Shown: positions 1-6,746 of the stretch, one piece after another
Position numbering within the stretch: position 1 is the first letter of the stretch
How the letters are laid out: the number at the start of each line of letters is the position of its first letter
From: Candidatus Rifleibacteriota bacterium
GTDB taxonomy: Bacteria; Riflebacteria; Ozemobacteria; Ozemobacterales; Ozemobacteraceae
Direction: 5' to 3'
DNA: 23,509 nucleotides
Assembly (NCBI GenBank): GCA_029560455.1
Contig: JAKQKW010000103.1
Span: forward strand, 1 to 23,509
Program-made: the position numbers and the translations under genes
The notes under the pieces: generated by a model
The model's input: only the letters and a program-made list of their open reading frames with translations
Database searches by the model: none
Told to the model about the DNA's origin: nothing

Positions 1-489
1 GAACTGCTGGCGAAGTTATTGAAAGATGAAATCAAGGCCAGGTCAACGCGGAATCTGGTATTGAGCCGGCAGTTCAGTGAGATGCTGCAGAAAACGCTCA
101 ATGCCTATCATAACCGGGCTATCGCAACCCAGGAAATAATCGAAGAACTGATAAACCTGGCCAGGGATATGAGCGCGGCAACGAAGCGCGGCGAAGACCT
201 TGGCCTTAACGATGATGAAATCGCCTTTTATGACGCTCTGGCTGCCAACGAAAGCGCAGTCAAGGCCATGGGGAATGATGAGCTGAAAGTCATAGCCGCC
301 GAGCTGGTTACCCAGGTGCGTAAAAACGTATCGATCGACTGGACCGTTCGTGAAAGTGCCCGTGCCAGGATCAAAGTCATGGTGAAGCGCATCCTGAAAA
401 AGCACGGTTACCCACCGGATCTCCAGGAAGAGGCGACCAGAACCGTTTTAACACAGGCAGAAATGCTCTGCGCCGAGTGGGCTGTTTGA
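1..489 (+). CDS. hsdR: Type I restriction enzyme HsdR, C-terminal part
   Basis: The reading frame is open from base 1 and ends in TGA at 487-489, so this is the last 162 residues of a longer protein whose start lies outside the window. The sequence matches the C-terminal helical region of type I restriction R subunits (DUF3387-like): a segment with [20 protein letters not shown], then [15 protein letters not shown], then a basic stretch with [17 protein letters not shown] and KKHGYPPD. In the family this end contacts the HsdM/HsdS methylase, while the nuclease and DEAD-box translocase lie upstream and are not seen. The internal TTG at 19 is not a real start. It converges with the primase gene and probably belongs to an R-M cargo of the island, although its base composition is closer to the host genes than to the replication module. 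Confidence 0.9.
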   Translation, partial: ELLAKLLKDEIKARSTRNLVLSRQFSEMLQKTLNAYHNRAIATQEIIEELINLARDMSAATKRGEDLGLNDDEIAFYDALAANESAVKAMGNDELKVIAAELVTQVRKNVSIDWTVRESARARIKVMVKRILKKHGYPPDLQEEATRTVLTQAEMLCAEWAV

Positions 490-520
490 TTAAGAAAAGC
501 GTCACAACAAGTGATCATAT

Positions 521-618
521 GGAGGATTGGAGGTTTTTGATTATTTTCCGATATAAACCCTAAGAAATTAATACTAGAAAAAGTATACCGGGATTTGCAC
601 AAAAAACTCCAATCCTCC
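521..618. repeat. 18-bp inverted repeat around a 62-bp AT-rich core
   Basis: The left arm (521-538) and right arm (601-618) are reverse complements at 17 of 18 positions. Read inward, each arm is GGAGGATTGGAG followed by a T run. The core contains a smaller ATACT/AGTAT inverted repeat. The unit fills the gap between two convergent genes, hsdR (ends 489) and the helicase-primase (ends 625). A 62-nt loop and the lack of a T run after either outer end make it a poor classical terminator. It could be a short MITE-like insertion, a protein-binding site, or a long transcript-end hairpin. No flanking target duplication is seen. Confidence 0.75.
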
Positions 619-624
619 GAGAGT

Positions 625-2577
625 TTAGTGTTTCGTTTGTTCAGGATCGTCTTTTAATTCAGAAATAGTGTGCTCTTTAGATTTTTCACATTGAATATCT
701 TTGAGTTTTTTTTCGGTGAGGATTTTTTCATACTCCGGGTCTGGTAAAGAAGTTTTTACATTAATTTTCAAGCCAATACCTTTGTAATAGGTTATGCCAC
801 AGACTTCTTTCTCGAAGCTCCGTTCTGCCAACGCTCGACTGAAAGCGTTGTTTGTTTTAGTTTGCTCGTGATTTTTTTCGCACCAGGTAGTGTAAGCTTC
901 GTAAAGGTCGCTCAGCTTGGTTCTTGCGCTCTGATGCAAATAGCATTCCTCGGAGATAAATTTTGCGAGCAGATCTTGGTCACCACGGTAGTCTTTGGTC
1001 GCGTTCATAATTTTGGTTGGCGGATTTAAACCGCTATGCTGCCACTCCAAGCAACCTTCGACAGCCCAGTTTAAGATTCCAGGCCATTCTTTTTTCAGTT
1101 TTTCTGGCAGTTTTTGGTCTCTTTCGGCCTCCGGAATAACTATTTCAAAAGGAATCAGGCGGATTCGTCGCCACGTGCTCTCGGTCGTGTCCTTGATGAT
1201 TGGTCTGTGATTGGTTGCCAGCCAGATTTTATGAGTTGGCAAAAATTCAAAAAAATCTTGTCGCATTAATCTGGCCTTGATTGCGTCTCCACCTGTCATT
1301 TGCTTGACCAGCACTTCGGATAACCTTCGCCCTTCCTCGGTTTCCTGACAGACAACCATTCTTCTTCCTTTTAAATCAGCCAACTCGGTCGGGTGTCTAT
1401 CGCTACCGCTTCGAGATGCCATAAGTAATTCTGGTGCGGCCGGTCCAGAGTAGTCGCCGATCATTTCTTTCAAACAATTTATGGTCAGGCTTTTTCCGTT
1501 GGCACCTGCGCCGTGAAGTATAAACCAGCACTGTTCGTTGATCATACCGGTCAGAGAATACCCAAATGCGCGCTTAAAAAAGTCGATCATCTCTTGGTTG
1601 TTGGAGAAAATTCTGTCCAAAACTCGTTTCCATGTTGGAGCCTGTGCATCAGGATCAAAGATAACCGGTGCAAGTTTGGTAATTAAGTCGTCCGGGTCAT
1701 GTTTCCGCAGTTCCCCCGTTCGCAAATCGATGGTGCCATTCTCGACGTTCAAAACCATTTGATCAGCATCCAGCATTTCCGATTTGACAAAAAAATCTGG
1801 CATACTTGCCGCAGAATTCAATGCTGAAACAATATTTTTGTCAGACTCGCTCCGTTTAGCCCATTTTGCAAGGTCCTCTACACCTATGGTGTCGTGTTCT
1901 TTGGCCTTGCTAACCACTTCTTCATATAACTCACTAATCACAAGACTTTTGTAGAGCTCTTTCACGCCCATTGGATTGTACACGTATCGCCTGCCGTCCC
2001 ACATGAACCAGCCCATGTTCTCAACAAAAATAGCCTTTTTGCCTGCCAGACGCTGGAAACGTTCAGCATTACCCATGTCGGTGCTCTTGTGCGGATTGTA
2101 AAGAGCCCGAGAGCATAAGTTACCCGCTTGGTCCAGTGACTCGCGGACCAAATGATATTTTTTGCCCCCGTGGGCAAACGAATAAACAGAAGGTCTCGGT
2201 CCTGAGGCATTGAGTATGGCAACCGGGCGGCCATCACCGTAATCGCTTTCTGTAGGTTCGAAGATGCGTTTCTTGTCATAAAGGCTTTTGTCGGCGAAAA
2301 CATCAGTGACGCAAAAAGTCCTAAGGCTGCCATCTTCGCTGAGGTATGCAAGCTTGTGATCGCCGTATAAAATGCCTTCGTCACCAAGCATGGCCGTTAA
2401 GCGCTTTCTGACCTTGTCTTTGTCAATGTCAGAGGTTGTTTCCAGTTCGGACTCGATATACTTGCTTTTGACTTTTTCTGATTCAGGCTTCAATGAGCGT
2501 TTCGCCTCGCTGACAAGTGTTTTATACGCATTAAGTTGAGCAATCGTGAGATGGGGTACATTGGAATTCTTGAGCAT
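625..2577 (-). CDS. Phage/plasmid helicase-primase, P4/D5 type, SF3 helicase
   Basis: A 650-residue replication protein of the virulence-associated E / D5 / P4-alpha type. The C-terminal half is a superfamily 3 helicase. It has the lead-in NGTIDLRTGEL (near residue 280), Walker A GAGANGKS (about 356-363), the Walker B region MVVCQETEEG (about 407-416) and sensor-1 KIWLATNHRP (about 450-459), followed by an arginine-rich STWRRIRLIPF. Residues 60-165 resemble the N-terminal region often found in these element proteins, including SFAHGGKKYHL. It should unwind the element's origin as a hexamer. An ATG at 2589 overlaps the stop of the upstream primase (TAATG) but lacks an SD. GGAG inside that sequence lies 6 nt before the ATG at 2577, so 2577 is chosen. 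Both starts imply translational coupling to the primase gene. Confidence 0.88.
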   Translation of the reverse strand: MLKNSNVPHLTIAQLNAYKTLVSEAKRSLKPESEKVKSKYIESELETTSDIDKDKVRKRLTAMLGDEGILYGDHKLAYLSEDGSLRTFCVTDVFADKSLYDKKRIFEPTESDYGDGRPVAILNASGPRPSVYSFAHGGKKYHLVRESLDQAGNLCSRALYNPHKSTDMGNAERFQRLAGKKAIFVENMGWFMWDGRRYVYNPMGVKELYKSLVISELYEEVVSKAKEHDTIGVEDLAKWAKRSESDKNIVSALNSAASMPDFFVKSEMLDADQMVLNVENGTIDLRTGELRKHDPDDLITKLAPVIFDPDAQAPTWKRVLDRIFSNNQEMIDFFKRAFGYSLTGMINEQCWFILHGAGANGKSLTINCLKEMIGDYSGPAAPELLMASRSGSDRHPTELADLKGRRMVVCQETEEGRRLSEVLVKQMTGGDAIKARLMRQDFFEFLPTHKIWLATNHRPIIKDTTESTWRRIRLIPFEIVIPEAERDQKLPEKLKKEWPGILNWAVEGCLEWQHSGLNPPTKIMNATKDYRGDQDLLAKFISEECYLHQSARTKLSDLYEAYTTWCEKNHEQTKTNNAFSRALAERSFEKEVCGITYYKGIGLKINVKTSLPDPEYEKILTEKKLKDIQCEKSKEHTISELKDDPEQTKH

Positions 2578-2588
2578 ATTGATCTCCA

Positions 2589-3338
2589 TTATTGTTTGCG
2601 AGCCGGGATTAAAACTGGATTGCCACGACGTTGTATCAGCGGTGGTTTACAGTATGCACCGCCAACAAAGTCGAGACGACATGGTTGATAGACGGAGTCA
2701 TCGATGAGTGTGCGTGTTAGACATGCCCCGCTCTTGCCGATTTTTATCCAGCCATAACCCGCCATCCAAAGTTTCTTAAATAAAGTATCAGTGACACGCT
2801 CTATCTCGTGACCATCGTCGATGGAAAAATAAAAGCGCTGGCCTCGAATTCCGCGTAACTCAGCGCCAGTCTCGGCGTTGTAAATGCAGCTGCCGCTGCT
2901 TGGAACCCAAAGTATTTCAGTATACGCCAGTTCGGGGACGGCCTCGTCAAAAATCTCGACAAGCTCGTCGCACGAATAACATCGCCCATCTGGTGAAGAA
3001 TCGTGGTCGATCATCCCAATGCTGGGACCAAGATGCCATCCAAAAAATGTGTTAGTTCTAGCTATAGCGCCAGTTTCAAAAGGCAGCTGACTCGTTGTTA
3101 CGATTCTTTTTCTTTCTCCTGGCTGTAAAAGAGGGATTCCGTAGCAGAACGCATGATGTGGTGTGGCATTTGTAATTTCCTGAGCGAACTCTGCCAGAGA
3201 AGTTACCTGGCGAACTTCGACAAATCCCTCTGTCATCTGCCCCCCCTGGTCTTGCAGGAGCTCGCCGTCTGGTCCGAGATGAAAAGATTTTGATAAAACG
3301 TGGTCTGATCTGATAACTGAGAATTTGATTGTTGGCAT
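2589..3338 (-). CDS. Archaeo-eukaryotic-type primase of a mobile element
   Basis: A 249-residue protein that looks like the primase/polymerase partner of the SF3 helicase encoded just downstream. It has the metal-binding DhD signature in IGMIDHDSS (Asp 111 and 113). Further on are SSGS (147-150), GQRFYFSIDDG (166-176), LWMAGYGWIKIGKSG (190-204) and PCRLDFVGGAYCKPPL (219-234). From memory this order matches element-borne AEP primases that carry GQRxY where others have a GxH motif. The reading frame extends up to 3401, but the ATG at 3338 has a strong CAGGAG seven bases upstream and the extension overlaps hairpins, so 3338 is preferred. Its stop overlaps the next frame as TAATG. The function call is family inference; the catalytic histidine equivalent is not obvious. 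Confidence 0.75.
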   Translation of the reverse strand: MPTIKFSVIRSDHVLSKSFHLGPDGELLQDQGGQMTEGFVEVRQVTSLAEFAQEITNATPHHAFCYGIPLLQPGERKRIVTTSQLPFETGAIARTNTFFGWHLGPSIGMIDHDSSPDGRCYSCDELVEIFDEAVPELAYTEILWVPSSGSCIYNAETGAELRGIRGQRFYFSIDDGHEIERVTDTLFKKLWMAGYGWIKIGKSGACLTRTLIDDSVYQPCRLDFVGGAYCKPPLIQRRGNPVLIPARKQ

Positions 3339-3351
3339 AAAAATCTCCTGC

Positions 3352-3403
3352 TGTCGCGTTTTTTTTGACGCGACAATTTTTTCAGTGCCCAAAGGGGGCA
3401 CCG
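3352..3403 (-). promoter_or_regulatory. Two tandem hairpins in the primase leader
   Basis: In the minus-strand transcript an 8-bp hairpin (arms 3396-3403 and 3383-3390, 5-nt loop, one G-U pair) is followed by a second 8-bp hairpin (arms 3368-3375 and 3352-3359, loop almost all A). The second ends one base before the CAGGAG ribosome site of the primase at 3345-3350. Neither is followed by a U run in the transcript, so they do not look like intrinsic terminators. Their position between a minigene and the RBS suggests control of translation or mRNA stability; this is inference. Confidence 0.5.
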
Positions 3404-3436
3404 AACTATTTAAAATGTTGGTGAGCTTTAAAGGAA

Positions 3437-3660
3437 AGAGGCGTTTACGTCGTTAACGAAGGGTTTTGATTGAAGGCATGGAAGTCTCCTGAAGCAAGAT
3501 TTTTAAAAAGGTTCCCGCCTCAGAAAATCTTCGCCCACAACTTGCTTTTTTGGCGAAAAGCTGTTAGAATACCCGTGTCTAGAGGGTTTTCGGGGCTTGG
3601 ATTTTTTTTAGCTTCGTGAACCTTTTTTCTATGTCCAGTATACACGGTTTAAACGCCTCT
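3437..3660. repeat. Nested inverted repeats in the gap upstream of the replication genes
   Basis: The stretch from 3480 to 3710 holds no gene. An 11-bp perfect inverted repeat (AGAGGCGTTTA at 3437-3447, complement at 3650-3660) encloses a 10-bp one (AAAAAGGTTC at 3505-3514, complement at 3618-3627). Inside are smaller pairs: AAGATTTT (3497-3504) with AAAATCTT (3524-3531), and TTCGCC with GGCGAA around 3530-3556. Arms this far apart suggest paired protein-binding sites or a long-range fold rather than a terminator. The promoter of the replication genes must lie here, but no convincing -35/-10 pair was found on the minus strand. Confidence 0.5.
3453..3479 (-). CDS. Eight-codon minigene or decayed copy of the primase start
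   Basis: ATG at 3479 is followed by seven codons and TAA, giving MPSIKTLR. An SD (CAGGAG, 3485-3490) precedes it at good spacing. Over 27 bases from the SD into the coding part it matches the start region of the primase at 22 positions; the primase begins MPTIK with the same CAGGAGA leader. It lies about 140 bases ahead of the primase start and before two hairpins. It may be a leader peptide affecting primase translation, or a relic of a duplicated initiation region. Length alone cannot prove that it is translated. Confidence 0.4.
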   Translation of the reverse strand: MPSIKTLR

Positions 3661-3710
3661 GGCAACCGGAAACCCGCATCGAAAGCCGGGAAGTTTGGTG
3701 TGTGTTATTT

Positions 3711-4775
3711 TTACCAGCTTTTATTCTTTTTGATTTCGGCTTTGTAAAGACGATTTATGGTTGGTGCATCCAGCTCGGCAATATCCTTCAAAATATTGAT
3801 GTGCTTTTCTATTTCGTCATTATCCATAACATTTAGTTCCAGAAGCATTTTTATAAGTGTTTCCTGATTTCCCAACACCCTGAACACGCTTTCTCTTCTT
3901 GTTTCGTTATTTTGGTCTGTTTCTTCTTTTTTCAGGCGGCGTTTTTGGCCTGTTTCCTTTGCAATACGTTTGTCTGCAGAAAGTAAAAGTTCGGTGAGAG
4001 TTAAAATATTCTGGCCAATTTCAGATTGGCTTCGAATTCTGTCTCTTTTTCCAGCCACGCCCTTTCCGAAGCTTTCCGTCTCCCCAAAGTCGCTGCATTT
4101 TCCAATTAGAACGGCGTTTATTTTTTTCTTAAATTCAGTTTGTAGCCAGCTTGGGCAGGGAAGCTTCAGGCAAAGCAGGTTGGAAACATTTATAAGTATT
4201 GCCCAGCCTGGCAAATTTTCTGCGCTATTTTTTAGTGTCTTTGCCAAACTAAACTTTCGATATTCTTCTGTAATTATCCGATCCTCGTTAATAACGTCTA
4301 TTTCCGATGGTGTGTGTTTGTTTGCTAATTTTATTTGAATTTCTCTGCAGTGCGACTGGAATTCCTCACGGCTGGCTTCCTGATAATCAAAAGGAGTGTA
4401 GTCGCTTTGAAGGATGTTTGCCATGGCCTTTATGAAAGAAAGGGCCGTATTGGATTTTATAAGCATTGCTGCTTTCATAGCGCCTTCCAAGGAATATGCC
4501 GAGGGATGACCATTTCTATTTTTCAGGTGGTAATTTTTAGATGTCTCATTTGAGGACATCAAGAAGTTAACTTCTTCTTCTGATAACTTAAATTTTTCTT
4601 CTTCACCAATCCAGCCGAGGTTATTACTTGTCTTTTCGTTAAGCTTGCTTGTGCTTATGCCGAGCAAACGAGCGAGGTCGGAGTCGAGAACCACATTTTG
4701 GGCTCGTATGAGCTTTACGATTCTCAAAATTTCATTCTTTTTCTGACTTTCCTTTGCTCTCATTTTTTTTCCCAT
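3711..4775 (-). CDS. ORF6N-domain DNA-binding protein
   Basis: A 354-residue protein whose residues 28-125 resemble the ORF6N domain of phage and element proteins. VVLDSDLARLLGISTSKLNE matches the usual 'VLDSDLAxLYGV' opening, followed by FKLSEEEVNFLMSS and then PSAYSLEGAMKAAMLIKS where the family has 'xAFTEQGVAML'. The rest is charged and mostly helical in look, with a basic patch (GQKRRLKKEE) near 280, and has no recognised domain. ORF6N proteins are thought to bind DNA, often as regulators or antirepressors. It sits upstream of, and in the same direction as, the replication pair. The first ATG lies only about 8 nt after the predicted transcript start, without an SD; a second ATG at 4763 with GGGA upstream is a plausible alternative. 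The base composition is AT-rich. Confidence 0.7.
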   Translation of the reverse strand: MGKKMRAKESQKKNEILRIVKLIRAQNVVLDSDLARLLGISTSKLNEKTSNNLGWIGEEEKFKLSEEEVNFLMSSNETSKNYHLKNRNGHPSAYSLEGAMKAAMLIKSNTALSFIKAMANILQSDYTPFDYQEASREEFQSHCREIQIKLANKHTPSEIDVINEDRIITEEYRKFSLAKTLKNSAENLPGWAILINVSNLLCLKLPCPSWLQTEFKKKINAVLIGKCSDFGETESFGKGVAGKRDRIRSQSEIGQNILTLTELLLSADKRIAKETGQKRRLKKEETDQNNETRRESVFRVLGNQETLIKMLLELNVMDNDEIEKHINILKDIAELDAPTINRLYKAEIKKNKSW

Positions 4776-4790
4776 GGTTAAATTGACCAG

Positions 4791-4819
4791 ATTTTACAAG
4801 ACCCAAAGTTGACTGGCAA
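4791..4819 (-). promoter_or_regulatory. Sigma70-type promoter of the ORF6N gene
   Basis: On the minus strand TTGCCA (4814-4819) and TAAAAT (4791-4796) are separated by exactly 17 bases, each matching consensus at five of six positions. Transcription would start near 4784, leaving a leader of only about eight bases before the ATG at 4775, so the mRNA would be nearly leaderless unless the ATG at 4763 is used. Confidence 0.65.
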
Positions 4820-4999
4820 ATATTTAACAATTGAACTTTAGCGGATTATTATATTAGCTTTTTTTTTGAGGTTGGTGCGGTTATACGCTCGGCCGATGTG
4901 AGCCAGTCGCTGTTTGATAATGGTCGAGTTCTTAAATCTGTATTTATGCAGAAGAATAGCCATATCAAGAATTTTAAGTGATAAACCTAATTGGAAGGC

Positions 5000-5088
5000 A
5001 ATTCAGATTAACTATTTTTTAAAATCGGTTTGGGGTTCGATGCTTTTTTGCTGGTTGCATTGCTTGAAAAAGCGATGTAATCTGAATT
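5000..5088. repeat. Inverted repeat with nested stem in a gene-free gap
   Basis: The gap from 4820 to 5228 has no convincing gene; short open frames there have no SD or family resemblance. It contains an 11-bp perfect inverted repeat (AATTCAGATTA at 5000-5010, complement at 5078-5088). Inside is a second 7-bp pair (GCTTTTT at 5042-5048 with AAAAAGC at 5067-5073). The arrangement could fold as a two-tier hairpin on either strand. A structured RNA, a small non-autonomous element or a binding site are all possible; nothing decides between them. Confidence 0.5.
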
Positions 5089-5228
5089 TGCTAACATGAA
5101 GAAAAACAGGAAAGTTTCCATGCTTTTCTCCAGTTTTTTCTCCATATCGGAGTGAAAAATTGGGGAGTTGCGGTTGTCTGGCGAAAAATGGCAGGCTTTG
5201 AAAAGTCGATGAACGCCGGAAAATACAA

Positions 5229-5250
5229 AAGCCCGCTTTGCAGCGGGCTT
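5229..5250 (-). terminator. Rho-independent terminator of tRNA-Gln
   Basis: A 9-bp perfect stem (AAGCCCGCT/AGCGGGCTT) with a four-base loop lies five bases past the tRNA 3' end and is followed on the minus strand by TTGTATTTT. Confidence 0.85.
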
Positions 5251-5254
5251 GCGG

Positions 5255-5325
5255 CTGGGGTGCAGGGACTCGAACCCCAATAAGCAGTTCCAGAGACTGC
5301 TGTCCTGCCATTAGACGACACCCCA
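5255..5325 (-). tRNA. tRNA-Gln (anticodon CTG)
   Basis: A complete 71-nt cloverleaf. Acceptor TGGGGTG pairs with CACCCCA, and the discriminator is G, as usual for tRNA-Gln. The anticodon stem GCAGT/ACTGC encloses the loop CTCTGGA, which gives anticodon CTG. The T loop is TTCGAGT, with two wobble pairs in the T stem. The CCA end is not encoded. The gene has its own promoter and terminator. Its 3' side faces the putative element, consistent with use as an integration site. Confidence 0.95.
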
Positions 5326-5340
5326 TCGTCGATGGGGTTG

Positions 5341-5369
5341 ATTATAGCACTGTCGGGGTGGCGAGTCAA
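5341..5369 (-). promoter_or_regulatory. Sigma70 promoter of tRNA-Gln
   Basis: TTGACT (5364-5369) and a perfect TATAAT (5341-5346) on the minus strand are 17 bases apart. The predicted start is about ten bases before the tRNA. A 17-base palindrome (5321-5337) spans the leader and the tRNA 5' end. Confidence 0.85.
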
Positions 5370-5396
5370 ATATTTTTTGCAAAATTGCCGAAAAAA

Positions 5397-6599
5397 TCAG
5401 GAGTTGCCTCTGGCGTGGCGGGCGTGGCCGATGTGGTTTTCCCACCAGCCATCGAGAACGCCGCGCTTTTCGAGGTCGCGCAGGTGCTTTTTGACCTTTT
5501 CGTTGATCGGTGACTGCAGCTTGTTTTCCCAGGGTGTGGAAGGCAGGGGCACGAAAGTGTGCATGTGAATGCGAATGGCGTAGTCGCGCAGCATCTGTTC
5601 CATGAAGTCGATCAGTTCGAACTGGTCTTCTTCTGTCTCGTCGGGGTTGCCGACGATAAAATCTACGTGCGGCTGAAAGCCGAATTCGCGTATCAGTGAA
5701 ATCGCGTTGATCGACTGCTCACGGCTGTGCCCGCGGTTCATACGTTTCAGCATTTTGTCGGAACCCGTCTGCACGCCCATGACGATCGTTTTGTTCGACA
5801 GATATGGGGTTACCAGTTCCATGACTTCGCGGGTAACGAAATCGGGGCGAACCTCTGACGGGAAACTGCCGAGATTGATCTCGGGCACGCCGACTCGCTT
5901 GAGCATTTCGAGCAGTCCGTGCAGTGCATTCAGGTCTGGTTTCAAGCCATCAGAACCGTAGGCAAAGGCATTGGGTGCGAGAAACTTGATGCGCTTGCGA
6001 CTGGGTTTGAGCCTGAAATATTCTTTTATGACCGCTTCAATGCCTTGCAGACTGCGGTGCCGCAATGTCGCCGCGTTCAGACGGGGAACGCCGCAGAACA
6101 TGCAGCCGAAGCGGCACCCGCGGCTGATTTCGATTGGTGGCAGATATTCGGTGATCGACGAAAAGCCGGGGTAGAGGTCGAGATTTACCTTGCCGCGCGG
6201 CGTCTGATGAATGCCTCTTTCGGCGCATCCGGCGAGCCACTTTTCAAGGAATTCCGGGAAGAAATCTTCAGCTTCGCCGGCGACCACGTAGTCGAAGCCC
6301 ATGTCGATGGCGGCCTCGGGAGCTGAGGTTGGCTGGGCGCCCCCGCAGATGGCTTCCAGGTGCGGAAACTGCTGCTTGATCGCGCGCAACTCAGCTTCGA
6401 CCGGCTTTTCGTGCGGCTGCATATATGAGCAGACGAGCAGTGAGGGTTTCAGCTCGAGTTCGGCCGGCGGCGGGGCGTCGCTGACCCAGGTGAGAATATT
6501 GAAGTGCTGCAGCAGGGCAGGGCGGCAGGCACCCAGGATGGCGCCGAGGCTGACCCTGTTGTAATTGTGAATTCGAATAATCAGATTTGGCTTGTTCAT
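5397..6599 (-). CDS. B12-binding/radical SAM protein (TIGR04013-like)
   Basis: A 400-residue protein with an N-terminal Rossmann-like cobalamin-binding-type domain (about 1-130, with LLVCSYM and ICGGAQPT). A radical SAM domain follows, whose cluster motif CRFGCMFC (Cys 162, 166, 169) binds the 4Fe-4S cluster that cleaves S-adenosylmethionine. Downstream, MGVQTGSDKMLKRMNRGH and HVDFIVGNPDETEEDQ are typical of the B12-binding radical SAM superfamily. The usual DxHxxG cobalamin motif is not seen in the N-terminal domain, so B12 binding may be lost. The substrate is unknown; resemblance to the MJ_1487 group is from memory. The frame can be extended to a TTG at 6614, but the ATG at 6599 is the conventional choice. 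No strong SD is seen. It is a single gene ending just upstream of the tRNA-Gln promoter. Confidence 0.85.
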   Translation of the reverse strand: MNKPNLIIRIHNYNRVSLGAILGACRPALLQHFNILTWVSDAPPPAELELKPSLLVCSYMQPHEKPVEAELRAIKQQFPHLEAICGGAQPTSAPEAAIDMGFDYVVAGEAEDFFPEFLEKWLAGCAERGIHQTPRGKVNLDLYPGFSSITEYLPPIEISRGCRFGCMFCGVPRLNAATLRHRSLQGIEAVIKEYFRLKPSRKRIKFLAPNAFAYGSDGLKPDLNALHGLLEMLKRVGVPEINLGSFPSEVRPDFVTREVMELVTPYLSNKTIVMGVQTGSDKMLKRMNRGHSREQSINAISLIREFGFQPHVDFIVGNPDETEEDQFELIDFMEQMLRDYAIRIHMHTFVPLPSTPWENKLQSPINEKVKKHLRDLEKRGVLDGWWENHIGHARHARGNS

Positions 6600-6695
6600 G
6601 TAATTTCTCAGCAACCGGCTGCTGATAATTTAGCACTTTTACCGGAGATTATAAAGTAATTCCGCGTTTAACGCTTTTGGCGGGCTTCTAAGAAA

Positions 6696-6711
6696 TGGTA
6701 CGCAATTTGCA
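6696..6711 (+). promoter_or_regulatory. Candidate sigma54 (-24/-12) promoter
   Basis: TGGTACG-N4-TTGCA matches the sigma54 consensus TGGCACG-N4-TTGCA with one change. The invariant GG (6697-6698) and GC (6709-6710) are separated by the required 10 bases. Transcription would start near 6722, giving a 25-nt leader that contains the SD of the exported-protein gene at 6747. No activator sites or activator gene were recognised. Confidence 0.5.
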
Positions 6712-6746
6712 TCAGAATAATTGCAAATCTTCTAACCGAGGCTGAT

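Larger units (their letters stand above)
1..5254. mobile_element. Edge of a putative integrated element next to tRNA-Gln
   Basis: HsdR, an SF3 helicase-primase, an AEP-type primase and an ORF6N DNA-binding protein together are typical of P4-like satellites or integrative plasmids carrying defence cargo. The block lies on the 3' side of a tRNA-Gln gene, a common integration target. From 500 to 5230 the DNA is more AT-rich than the rest, and housekeeping-type genes resume beyond the tRNA. No integrase, att repeat or other border is visible here, so the true ends are unknown and the call rests on gene content and composition. Confidence 0.55.

Noticed and set aside
408..602. Minus-strand 64-codon frame reaching into the inverted repeat
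   Set aside because: Mostly antisense to hsdR; starts at a TTG and shows no family resemblance. The SD-like GGAG belongs to the repeat arm.
3661..3681. Possible terminator of the ORF6N gene (CCCG/CGGG hairpin)
   Set aside because: Only four base pairs with a ten-base loop and no T run on the minus strand.
5030..5040. TTGGGGTTCGA, an 11-base match to the T arm of tRNA-Gln, as an att site or tRNA remnant
   Set aside because: It is in the opposite orientation to the tRNA, has no matching acceptor or stem sequence around it, and GGTTCGA is common to all tRNAs.
4914..5099. 61-codon plus-strand frame in the gap before tRNA-Gln
   Set aside because: No SD, no recognisable motif, and it runs through the inverted repeat; coding is not supported.
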